Assembly (NCBI GenBank): GCA_020073565.1
Contig: JAIQEY010000017.1
Span: 1 to 64,000 of the forward strand
Source: Terriglobia bacterium
Lineage (GTDB): Bacteria > Acidobacteriota > Terriglobia > Terriglobales > Acidobacteriaceae
Direction of reading: 5' to 3'
DNA length: 64,000 bases
Every line of letters begins with the position of its first letter. Within the stretch, counting starts at the first letter, position 1. The position numbers and the translations under genes were made by a program. This document shows positions 8,096 through 15,679 of the stretch, piece by piece. The notes below the pieces were generated by a model, which did no database searches, was not told where the DNA came from, and saw nothing but the letters and a program-made list of their open reading frames with translations.

Positions 8096-8530
8096 TTACG
8101 CTTTTGCGCGACTGCCCGAACCGTTCTGCTTAAACGCGGAACGGATGTGGGAGATCTCGCCGCTGAGCATGTCCATCACCTGAAAACAGAGGGCAGGATT
8201 GTCCCGGAGACACGGCAGAACCTTATCGCGCGGAACGAAGGCCAGTTCGGAGTCTTCAACCACCTTCGCGGTCAGGCTGTAGGGGTTGCCGGAGACGGTA
8301 GCCGGCAGCCCGACAATGGCTCCGGGGCCGAGGATTCTGGCCGGATAGACCCGGGTTTCGCAATCGAGAGCCAGGCTGACACGTCCACTGCGAATGAGGA
8401 ACAGGCCGGAGACGTCCTCGCCGCGCCGGAACAGGATTGTGCCCTTTGGTTTGAAAACAATGGTCGCCCGACGATCGAGTTCTGCTTTCAGTTCGGGTGA
8501 TGGAATCAGATTATTGACCGGTGTCGCCAT
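8096..8530 (-). CDS. stand-alone cyclic-nucleotide-binding domain protein
   Basis: This is a 144-residue protein, start MATPVNNLIPSPELKAELDR at 8530. It has the Crp-like beta-roll: TIVFKPKGTILFRRGEDVSGLFLIRSGRVSLAL, then ARILGPGAIVGLPATVSGNPYSLTAKV and a C-helix NPALCFQVMDMLSGEI. The protein stops after the C-helix, so there is no helix-turn-helix DNA-binding domain. The phosphate-cassette arginine and RxxL signature are weak, so nucleotide binding is uncertain. Stand-alone domains of this kind are frequent in Acidobacteriota and are presumably ligand sensors acting through protein contacts. It lies upstream of the universal stress protein gene on the same strand. Confidence 0.8.
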   Translation of the reverse strand: MATPVNNLIPSPELKAELDRRATIVFKPKGTILFRRGEDVSGLFLIRSGRVSLALDCETRVYPARILGPGAIVGLPATVSGNPYSLTAKVVEDSELAFVPRDKVLPCLRDNPALCFQVMDMLSGEISHIRSAFKQNGSGSRAKA

Positions 8531-8723
8531 TTCACCCTTTCCCCGTGGGACCTTTTTTAGCCCGAGGCAAACCTCGTTTCTGTGACGCCGATCACCGGTA
8601 CGCGTGACCAGTTCTGGGCAGGAGAAAACTGGTAGGCCAGGTTTTTGGCTCACCCGCAGCGTAGTTGGTCAGGTACACTGAGCGTTCCACCCCTTGGGAG
8701 CAACCGGAATCTGGAGCCGATCC

Positions 8724-9851
8724 ATGAAGATAGATGTCCTTAGTTGGGTACTGGCCCTGAGTTTGGCAGGCGGGCACGTGACAGAGGCGAAAACGAACAT
8801 CAAAGAGGAACCATTCGGTAAGACGCCGGAGGGCGGTGCTGCCCTCCTCTACACCCTCACGAACAGCAAGGGCGTGCAAGCTGCCGTCACCAACTATGGC
8901 GGCATCGTGGTCCAGTTGCGGGTGCCGGACCGCAAAGGAAATCTCGCGGACGTCGTGCTCGGATACGACGGTTTGGACGGGTACATCCACGACACGGCAT
9001 ATCTGGGCGCTCTGATCGGGCGCTATGGGAACCGGATTGCACAGGGGAAATTCAGCCTGGGCGGGAAAGCGTATACACTCCCCCGCAATAACGGCGAGAA
9101 CACCCTGCACGGCGGGCTCAAGGGCTTCAACCAGGCGCTTTGGAGGGCGACGGAGATCGAGAGCAAGGATGGACCGTCTTTACAGTTAGAGTATTTGAGT
9201 AAAGACGGGGAGGAAGGGTTCCCCGGAAACCTGTCGGCGAAGGTGATCTATACCCTAACCGATGAGAACGAACTCAAGATCGAATACAGCGCGACCACCG
9301 ACAAAGAGACCGTAGTCAACCTAACCAATCATGCCTATTTCAATCTGGCGGGCGCGGGCAATGGGGATATCCTTCAGCACCAGGTTATGCTGCGGGCGGA
9401 CAGGTTCACGCCAGTAAGTGAGTCACTGATTCCAACCGGAGAACTGCGCAGCGTGCAGGGCACTCCGATGGACTTTCGGACACCGACGGCAGTCGGCGCG
9501 CGTATTGACCAGGACGATCAGCAATTGAAGTACGGGCGTGGTTACGACCACAATTGGGTGCTGGAGAGCGGAGGAAGCAAAACACCGACCCTCGCGGCCA
9601 CGGTGTACGAGCCTGGAACAGGGCGCGTGCTTGAGGTATGGACGACGGAACCAGGGGTTCAATTCTACACGGGCAATTTCCTGGACGGAGTGAAGGGAAA
9701 GGGTGGGAAGCTTTACCAGCGACGGTACGCCCTGTGTTTGGAGACACAGCATTTCCCAGACTCGCCGAATCAACCTAATTTTCCGTCCACCGTGCTCAAG
9801 CCGGGGCAGCGTTATCACACGGTGACGATCTACAAGTTCTCGGCGCGATGA
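8724..9851 (+). CDS. galM: aldose 1-epimerase (galactose mutarotase), exported
   Basis: This is a 375-residue enzyme interconverting alpha and beta anomers of hexoses. Signal peptide MKIDVLSWVLALSLAGGHVTEA suggests a periplasmic form. Diagnostic segments are TNYGGIVVQLRVPDR, GRYGNRIAQGKF, the catalytic-histidine motif NLTNHAYFNLAG, YDHNWVL and the catalytic glutamate in LCLETQHFPDSPNQP. The start ATG 8724 has GGAG at 8713-8716. It precedes an exported beta-glucosidase, so the two may serve extracytoplasmic breakdown of beta-glucosides, with the mutarotase converting the released beta-glucose. Confidence 0.93.
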   Translation: MKIDVLSWVLALSLAGGHVTEAKTNIKEEPFGKTPEGGAALLYTLTNSKGVQAAVTNYGGIVVQLRVPDRKGNLADVVLGYDGLDGYIHDTAYLGALIGRYGNRIAQGKFSLGGKAYTLPRNNGENTLHGGLKGFNQALWRATEIESKDGPSLQLEYLSKDGEEGFPGNLSAKVIYTLTDENELKIEYSATTDKETVVNLTNHAYFNLAGAGNGDILQHQVMLRADRFTPVSESLIPTGELRSVQGTPMDFRTPTAVGARIDQDDQQLKYGRGYDHNWVLESGGSKTPTLAATVYEPGTGRVLEVWTTEPGVQFYTGNFLDGVKGKGGKLYQRRYALCLETQHFPDSPNQPNFPSTVLKPGQRYHTVTIYKFSAR

Positions 9852-10109
9852 GCGGGGCGGGTGCAGGCTGGGCAGGCTTCGGAAGAGATTATTGAGGGCG
9901 CAAAAAGCATACTCTGGCGCTAAAGCGCGACAGATTTTGAGCGGCTAGCGGCACGAGTGAACTCGTTCCCTTCCCCCCTTTTTCGTAAGGAAGTCTGGTT
10001 TTGTGCGGCCTTTCAGAGCCTGAGATTGGGCGGATTGACAGCGGTGCGGTGTCAGTCTTCTACGATTCGTGCAATCTATGATCTTCAAGAAAGACAGGTA
10101 CGCGAAACC

Positions 10110-11561
10110 ATGAGTCCTCTCACACGGCGTCAGTTTGCTCAAGTCGCGGGCGCGGCCGCGTTCGGCTTGGGTGCGAACCCGGTAGCGAGTGCAGCAGAAA
10201 AGGCGGGGATTTCGTCGGGCCAATTTCCGTCGTCGTTTGTATGGGGATGCGCCACCGCTTCGTACCAGGTGGAAGGAGCAGCCCAGGAAGATGGGCGAAA
10301 GCCTTCGGTCTGGGACACATATTCGCATGCGCCGGGCCGAGTCGAAATGGACGGCAACGGCGACGTGTCGGTCGATCAATATCATCGCTATAAGGAAGAC
10401 ATCGAGCACCTCCAGTGGCTGGGGTGCAAGGCGTACCGCTTTTCGATTTCGTGGCCGCGCGTCTTCCCGGACGGTTTCGGTCAGGCGAATGAGAAGGGCT
10501 TCGCTTACTATGATCGTCTGGTCGATGAGTTGTTGAAGCATGGGATCGAACCCTACGCGACATTGTTCCACTGGGATCTGCCGCAGGCTCTGGAAGATCA
10601 GTTCGGCGGCTGGCAGTCGCGCGAGACACCCAAGCATTTCGCCGATTATGCAGAGGCAGTTGCCAAACGGCTTTCCGACCGGATCACTCATTTCTTTACC
10701 ATCAACGAATTTGTTTGTTTTACGGATCAAGGCTACGGTTCGGGAATTAAAGCGCCGGGTAAAGTTCTGGGAGATAAGATCCGCAACCAGGTTCGCCACC
10801 ATGCCGTGCTGGGACATGGAATGGCGGTTGGGGCGCTGCGGGCCGCGGCTCGGCGTCCGCTGCAGATCGGACTGGCAGAGAATCCCAGTCTGTGCGTGCC
10901 GGTCATTGAGGCTGGACCCCATATTACAGCGGCGCGAACGGCGATGCGGGAAGTAAATGCTCCTTTCCTCACCGCGATTCTGGAAGGACGCTACACGGAG
11001 AACTATCTTTCAACCGAGGGGAAGAATGGGCCGGAATTCACGGCTGAGGACATGAAGACCATCTCCGCGCCTCTCGACCTGGTGGGACTGAACTGTTATG
11101 GGCCTACCTACGTGCGCGCCGACCATACCCAGGCGCTGGGGTTTGCGGTCGTGCCCAATCCTGAGTCCTATCCGCACATGGATTCGCCGTGGCTGGCAAT
11201 TGGGCCTGAGATCCTGTACTGGGCGCCGCGGCACCTGAAAGAGATCTGGGGTGTGGAGAATGCCTTCATCACCGAAAATGGCTGCTCTTCGCACGACCGG
11301 CCGGCCCCGGATGGGACCGTCTATGACACGGACCGGATCATGTATCTGCGCAATAATCTGACCCACGCTCAGCGGGCGGTGGTGGAAGGCTGGCCGCTGA
11401 AGGGATATTTCTGCTGGAGCCTGCTCGATAATTTCGAATGGAATGACGGGTACACGAAGCGCTTTGGTCTTTTCTATGTGAACATTGAAACGCAGAAGCG
11501 AGTGCCGAAGTTGAGCGCGGATTACTACCGCGAGGTCATCGCGAGGAATGTGGTGGTTTGA
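10110..11561 (+). CDS. GH1 beta-glucosidase with Tat signal
   Basis: This is a 483-residue glycoside hydrolase family 1 enzyme. The N-terminus MSPLTRRQFAQVAGAAAFG is a twin-arginine signal, so the folded enzyme is exported to the periplasm. The TIM-barrel opens with FVWGCATASYQVEGAAQEDG. The acid/base Glu200 is in TINEF (the family usually has T-x-NEP, so the proline is replaced) and the nucleophile Glu389 is in ITENGC. C-terminal GYFCWSLLDNFEWNDGYTKRFGLFYV is typical of the family. The ATG at 10110 was chosen because it creates the Tat signal; the frame is open upstream. Substrate probably beta-glucosides or cellobiose, not resolvable from sequence. Confidence 0.93.
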   Translation: MSPLTRRQFAQVAGAAAFGLGANPVASAAEKAGISSGQFPSSFVWGCATASYQVEGAAQEDGRKPSVWDTYSHAPGRVEMDGNGDVSVDQYHRYKEDIEHLQWLGCKAYRFSISWPRVFPDGFGQANEKGFAYYDRLVDELLKHGIEPYATLFHWDLPQALEDQFGGWQSRETPKHFADYAEAVAKRLSDRITHFFTINEFVCFTDQGYGSGIKAPGKVLGDKIRNQVRHHAVLGHGMAVGALRAAARRPLQIGLAENPSLCVPVIEAGPHITAARTAMREVNAPFLTAILEGRYTENYLSTEGKNGPEFTAEDMKTISAPLDLVGLNCYGPTYVRADHTQALGFAVVPNPESYPHMDSPWLAIGPEILYWAPRHLKEIWGVENAFITENGCSSHDRPAPDGTVYDTDRIMYLRNNLTHAQRAVVEGWPLKGYFCWSLLDNFEWNDGYTKRFGLFYVNIETQKRVPKLSADYYREVIARNVVV

Positions 11562-11620
11562 GGAGAGCCTGACTGTGGGGTCGTCCCTCCGGGACTCTTC
11601 TGATCTTGCCACTCACTGTA

Positions 11621-11640
11621 CCCCGCGCTGAAGCGCGGGG
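11621..11640. repeat. 20-base perfect palindromic hairpin
   Basis: CCCCGCGCT-GA-AGCGCGGGG, a 9-base-pair stem with a two-base loop, 60 bases after the beta-glucosidase stop. The GCTGAAGC centre is shared with the second hairpin of the CTCAGCGG repeat family (15533, 21160). No T-run follows, so a repeat relic is more likely than a terminator. Confidence 0.55.
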
Positions 11641-11775
11641 CTAAGCTGGCTTGCCCCTCGGGGGCTGGAATTCGGAAGGGTTTTGTCCACCGGGCTGCTC
11701 GCAAGTGAGACTCTCTCGTGCGCGCACTCTCCTAGCCTGGATTCTAGAGCATCTGGCGCTGTACAAACCCGAAAC

Positions 11776-11789
11776 ATTCGTATACAAAT
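11776..11789. promoter_or_regulatory. palindromic operator candidate upstream of the nicotinate operon
   Basis: ATTCGTATACAAAT is a 14-base inverted repeat with one mismatch, centred 56 bases upstream of the proposed start of the molybdenum hydroxylase FAD subunit. The 10-mer GTATACAAAT recurs exactly at 22491 between the enamidase and nicotinamidase genes. GTATAC-centred palindromes resemble sites of GntR/FadR-family repressors. No such regulator is encoded in the window, so the binding protein is unknown. Confidence 0.5.
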
Positions 11790-11838
11790 AGCGAACATCC
11801 TGCACCCTTCGGGGACAACCTCACTCCGGGGATCATTT

Positions 11839-12675
11839 TTGTACGCCCGACCAAAAACAGTGGTTGAAGCAATACTTCTGCTCGCGAACGAGCGGGCGCA
11901 AGTTCTTTCGGGCGGGACAGATTTTTATCCCGCGCTGGGCGACCGTCCGGTCCTCGGCGCGGTCGTGGATGTTTCGGGGCTCGCTGAGCTGCGTGGAGTT
12001 ACGACGGAAGCGGACCGGATTCGAATTGGCGGGCTCACTACCTGGAGCGAAATCATCCGGACTCCCCTTCCCTGCTGCTTTGATGCACTCAAAGCGGCCG
12101 CGCGCGAAGTAGGCTCGGTACAGATTCAGAATCGGGGGACGGTCGCAGGGAATTTGTGTAACGCTTCTCCGGCCGCGGATGGCGTGCCGCCCCTCCTGGC
12201 GCTCGATGCGGAAGTGGAATTGGTTTCGAAGTCGGATGTGCGGCGCCTGCCTCTGTCTGAATTCATTGTAGGGAATCGGAAGACCCAGCGGCGGACGGAT
12301 GAGTTGCTGACGGCAGTGCTGGTGCCAAGAGCGGTTGAGAGTGCGGCGTCGGCGTTTGTGAAGCTGGGTGCGCGGCGATACCTGGTGATTTCGATCTCGA
12401 TGGTCGCGGCGGTGGTGCTGGTGGACGACGCTGGCCGGGTTGTTGACGCGCGGGTCGCGGTGGGATCGTGCTCGGCGGTGGCTCGACGGCTGCGCGAGCT
12501 TGAGAGGGAGTTGGTGGGCGCCACGGTTCGCGAGGGACTGGGGAAACGAGTGAGGCAGGAGCACCTCCAGCCCTTATCTCCGATCGATGACGTGCGGGCA
12601 ACGGCTGAATACCGGATGGATGCCTCGCTGACGCTGGTGCAGCGGGCTCTGAATGCTTGCGTGGGAGTTTCTTGA
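11839..12675 (+). CDS. molybdenum hydroxylase FAD-binding subunit (nicotinate/xanthine dehydrogenase type)
   Basis: The 278-residue protein belongs to the CoxM/FAD subunit family, passing electrons from the Fe-S clusters to FAD in a Mo hydroxylase. It has the opening YARPKTVVEAILLLA, the FAD loop VLSGGTDFYPAL, and SVQIQNRGTVAGNLCNASPAAD, the family's second flavin-binding signature. The frame contains no ATG before this region. TTG 11839, preceded by GGGGA at 11828-11832, is the best start because homologues begin at this point. The stop lies one base before the start of the catalytic subunit (ATG 12677), so the two are co-translated. Substrate is inferred from neighbours: nicotinate is favoured. 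Confidence 0.85.
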   Translation: MYARPKTVVEAILLLANERAQVLSGGTDFYPALGDRPVLGAVVDVSGLAELRGVTTEADRIRIGGLTTWSEIIRTPLPCCFDALKAAAREVGSVQIQNRGTVAGNLCNASPAADGVPPLLALDAEVELVSKSDVRRLPLSEFIVGNRKTQRRTDELLTAVLVPRAVESAASAFVKLGARRYLVISISMVAAVVLVDDAGRVVDARVAVGSCSAVARRLRELERELVGATVREGLGKRVRQEHLQPLSPIDDVRATAEYRMDASLTLVQRALNACVGVS

Positions 12676-12676
12676 G

Positions 12677-15544
12677 ATGGCGACTACGCTAGAATTTGCG
12701 ACGCGAGCGGAGACGCCGTCAATCGCATTCTCGGTGAACAGGCGCAAGGTCGCCGTGTCGAGTTCACCCTTACAGCGGCTTTCCCGCGTGTTGCGCGATG
12801 ATCTCGGACTGACTGGAACCAAGGTGGGATGCGACGCGGGAGACTGCGGAGCATGCACCGTGCTGTTGGACGGAGAGCCGGTCTGCGCTTGTCTGGTGGC
12901 GGTGGGACAGGTTGAAGGTTGCGAGGTCACGACCGTCGAGGGGTTGGCAGAGCGGGAGGCAGGCGCTCGACTGCAGCAGTCTTTTCTGGAACACGGCGCT
13001 GCCCAGTGCGGGGCTTGCACTCCGGGCATGCTGGTGGCCGCGACAGCGTTGATCGAGAAGAATCCCTCGCCCGGTGAACATGAGGTCATGGATGCGATTG
13101 GCGGCGTGCTGTGCCGCTGCACTGGGTATCGCAAGATCATCGCCGCCATCCTCGATGCCGGAACTGCGGCTCCACACCAGCCTTCACCTGCGGCCGGTGC
13201 TGCGGTGGGGCAGCGGCTGATCCGGCTGGATGGAAAGCGGAAGGTTGAAGGCAGCGAGATCTTTGGCGCTGATGAGACGCCGGCCGGGGCGCTGGCGGTG
13301 CGAGCGATTCGGTGTCCGTATGATCGGGCGCGATTTCAGTTTGGCGATCTGGCGGCATTTGTGCAGGAGAATCCGGGGATTGAGGCCGTGTTCACAGCGA
13401 GAGATGTTCCAGGCAAGAACTGTTATGGCGTGATTCCACGATTTGCCGATCAGCCGGTATTTGCCGAAACCGAAGCACGGTTTCGGGGGGAGGCGGTGGC
13501 AGCAGTCGTGGGAGAAGCAGCGGCAGTGGAGGACTTGGACGCCGCGCAATTTCCCGTGAGGTGGGAAGAGCTGCCGGCGCTGCGGGAGATAGATGCGGCT
13601 CTCGCTTCGGATGCGATGCTCCTGCATGCGAACCGCGCAGAGAATGTGTTGGTCTGCGGACGCGTGGTGCGTGGCGACGTGGAGAGGGCACTGGCAACTG
13701 CCGACTATGTAGTCGAAGGCGAATACGAAACCGGCTTTGTGGAGCACGCCTACATTGAGCCGGAGGCGGGATTCGCGCGGCGCGTGGGCGATCAGATCGA
13801 AATTCAGGCCTGCACGCAGTCTCCTTATATGGACCGTGCGGATGTGGCAGCCATCCTGGGGATTCCTCCGGAGCAGGTGCGTATTATTCCTACGGCGGTG
13901 GGCGGGGGCTTTGGGTCGAAGCTGGATCTCTCGGTACAGCCATTTGTGGCACTGGCAGCCTGGCATCTTCGCAAGCCGGTGCGGATGGTGTATTCGCGCA
14001 ACGAGTCAATCGTGTCGACCACGAAGCGGCATCCGGCGCGGATGCGGTTGCGTGGCGGGTGCTCGCGGGATGGCAAGCTGGTCGGGCTTGATCTGGTGGC
14101 TGACTTCAACACGGGGGCATATTCGTCTTGGGGTCCGACGGTGGCGGCGCGCGTGCCGGTGCATGGGTCTGGACCTTATTATGTGCCGCATTACCGCGCG
14201 CTCACTAGGGCCGTGCACACCAACCTTGTGCCGGCAGGCGCGTTTCGCGGATTCGGGGTACCGCAGTCGACGATCGCGCAGGAACAACTCTATGACGAAC
14301 TTGCGGATCGCGTGGGGACGGACCGTCTGGAGTTCCGGATTCTGAATGCATTGGACAATCAAACTCCGACCGTCACTGGGCAAGTGCTGGGTGAGGGAGT
14401 AGGAATTCGCGCGTGCTTTGGGGCGCTGCGGCCGAGGTGGCAAGCGGCGAGGCGGGAGGCAGCGGAATTCAATGCGACGGCTGAGTTCGCACCCTCAGCG
14501 GCTAAAGCCGCCAATGAAAATGACACGCTTCTCACAGCGCTAAAGCACTGCGCCACCCAAAACCATGCCGCGCTGCGACGGGGCGTGGGAGTGGCGGGGA
14601 TGTGGTATGGGTGCGGCAACACTTCCCTTCCCAATCCGTCGACGGTGCGAATTGGATTGAAGCGGGACGGGCGGATTGCATTGCACCAGGGTGCGGTGGA
14701 TATTGGTCAGGGATCGAACACGATCGTGACGCAGATTTGCGCGGACGCGCTGGGCGCACCGATTGATCGCTTCGACCTGGTCTCGGGTGACACGGCAATC
14801 ACGCCGGATTGCGGGAAAACTTCGGCCTCGCGGCAGACGTTTGTCACGGGTAAGGCTGCTCACATGGCGGGCACGCAACTGCGGCGGGCGATCCTTGGGC
14901 TTGCCGATGCTTGCTCGTGCGCCAGCATTGAGTTTGGAGATGGTGCGCTTCTGGTGCGAGAGGATGGAAAATCTCGCGTGATTGCGCTCGGCGATTTGCC
15001 GCTTGATCAGAATGGGTATGTGATCACGAGTGAGGCGACGTTCGATCCGCCCACGAGTCCACTGGATGAGAATGGACAAGGCACGCCCTACGCAGTGTTC
15101 GGGTTTGGCGCGCACATGGCGGAGATCGAGGTCGATACAGAACTGGGGACGGTGCGCGTTCTGAAAGTGACGGCTGCCCATGATGTGGGGCGAGCGATCA
15201 ATCCGACGCTGATCGAGGGACAGATCGAGGGCGGAGTTGCGCAGGGCTTGGGCATGGCTCTGATGGAGGAGTTCTTTCCCGGAAAGGGTGAAAACCTGCA
15301 CGATTACCTGATCCCGTCGGCCGGGGATATCCCTCCAGTGGAATCGACTCTGATTGAAGATCCTTCGCCAATTGGGCCGTTCGGGGCAAAGGGGATTGGC
15401 GAGCAGGCCGTGATTCCCACGGCGCCGGCGATCTTGAATGCGCTGCATGATGCGGTGGGTGTGCGATTGAAGAAGGTACCGGCGACTCCGGAGCGGGTGC
15501 GGGCGGCGATATTGGCGGCACGGAGCGAAAACCTCAGCGGCTAA
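12677..15544 (+). CDS. molybdenum hydroxylase, fused [2Fe-2S] and Mo-catalytic subunit (candidate nicotinate dehydrogenase)
   Basis: This is a 955-residue fusion. Residues 1-160 are the two-[2Fe-2S] subunit: C52-x4-C57-x2-C60-x11-C72 and C111-x2-C114 ... C146-x-C148. Residues ~180-955 are the molybdopterin subunit with VGGGFGSK, GAFRGFGVPQ, VDIGQGSNTIVTQI and the catalytic Glu909 in FGAKGIGEQA. The reaction is hydroxylation of a heteroaromatic carbon with water. The neighbours (6-hydroxynicotinate reductase-like, enamidase-like, nicotinamidase-like) point to nicotinate C6 hydroxylation; xanthine or another purine cannot be excluded. Oddity: residues ~607-628 are translated from a dispersed palindromic repeat, and the stop codon lies in a second copy (15533). 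Confidence 0.85.
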   Translation: MATTLEFATRAETPSIAFSVNRRKVAVSSSPLQRLSRVLRDDLGLTGTKVGCDAGDCGACTVLLDGEPVCACLVAVGQVEGCEVTTVEGLAEREAGARLQQSFLEHGAAQCGACTPGMLVAATALIEKNPSPGEHEVMDAIGGVLCRCTGYRKIIAAILDAGTAAPHQPSPAAGAAVGQRLIRLDGKRKVEGSEIFGADETPAGALAVRAIRCPYDRARFQFGDLAAFVQENPGIEAVFTARDVPGKNCYGVIPRFADQPVFAETEARFRGEAVAAVVGEAAAVEDLDAAQFPVRWEELPALREIDAALASDAMLLHANRAENVLVCGRVVRGDVERALATADYVVEGEYETGFVEHAYIEPEAGFARRVGDQIEIQACTQSPYMDRADVAAILGIPPEQVRIIPTAVGGGFGSKLDLSVQPFVALAAWHLRKPVRMVYSRNESIVSTTKRHPARMRLRGGCSRDGKLVGLDLVADFNTGAYSSWGPTVAARVPVHGSGPYYVPHYRALTRAVHTNLVPAGAFRGFGVPQSTIAQEQLYDELADRVGTDRLEFRILNALDNQTPTVTGQVLGEGVGIRACFGALRPRWQAARREAAEFNATAEFAPSAAKAANENDTLLTALKHCATQNHAALRRGVGVAGMWYGCGNTSLPNPSTVRIGLKRDGRIALHQGAVDIGQGSNTIVTQICADALGAPIDRFDLVSGDTAITPDCGKTSASRQTFVTGKAAHMAGTQLRRAILGLADACSCASIEFGDGALLVREDGKSRVIALGDLPLDQNGYVITSEATFDPPTSPLDENGQGTPYAVFGFGAHMAEIEVDTELGTVRVLKVTAAHDVGRAINPTLIEGQIEGGVAQGLGMALMEEFFPGKGENLHDYLIPSAGDIPPVESTLIEDPSPIGPFGAKGIGEQAVIPTAPAILNALHDAVGVRLKKVPATPERVRAAILAARSENLSG
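14494..14558 (+). repeat. palindromic repeat, CTCAGCGG family, inside the Mo-subunit gene
   Basis: It begins CTCAGCGGCTAAAGCCG (hairpin CGGCT-AA-AGCCG), has a 23-base spacer, then ACAGCGCTAAAGCACTGC and CGCCACCC. It matches the intergenic copies at 15533-15596 and 21160-21224 in both ends and in spacer length. Here it is read through in frame as PSAAKAANENDTLLTALKHC. Confidence 0.85.
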
Positions 15545-15596
15545 AGCCGGTCGTCAACAGGACCGACGATCGCAGCGCTGAAGCGCTGCGCCACCC
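15533..15596 (+). repeat. palindromic repeat, CTCAGCGG family, at the Mo-subunit stop codon
   Basis: CTCAGCGGCTAAAGCCG, a 22-base spacer, then GCAGCGCTGAAGCGCTGC (8-base-pair stem, GA loop) and GCCACCC. The TAA of CGGCTAA is the stop codon of the preceding gene, so the element provides the last three residues and the termination codon. Confidence 0.85.
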
Positions 15597-15679
15597 AAAT
15601 GCTTTAGCGCGGGGGAGACTTTAGCTACGCGGGGAAGACGTCAGGTACGAGGGAACGACTTTCGAAAGAGGAGATGGTG

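Noticed and set aside
12677..15544. Xanthine dehydrogenase as the primary call for the Mo hydroxylase
   Set aside because: Fold and cofactors fit, and purine oxidation is not excluded, but the immediate partners are 6-hydroxynicotinate reductase-like and enamidase-like rather than urate or allantoin enzymes, so a nicotinate-type substrate is preferred.
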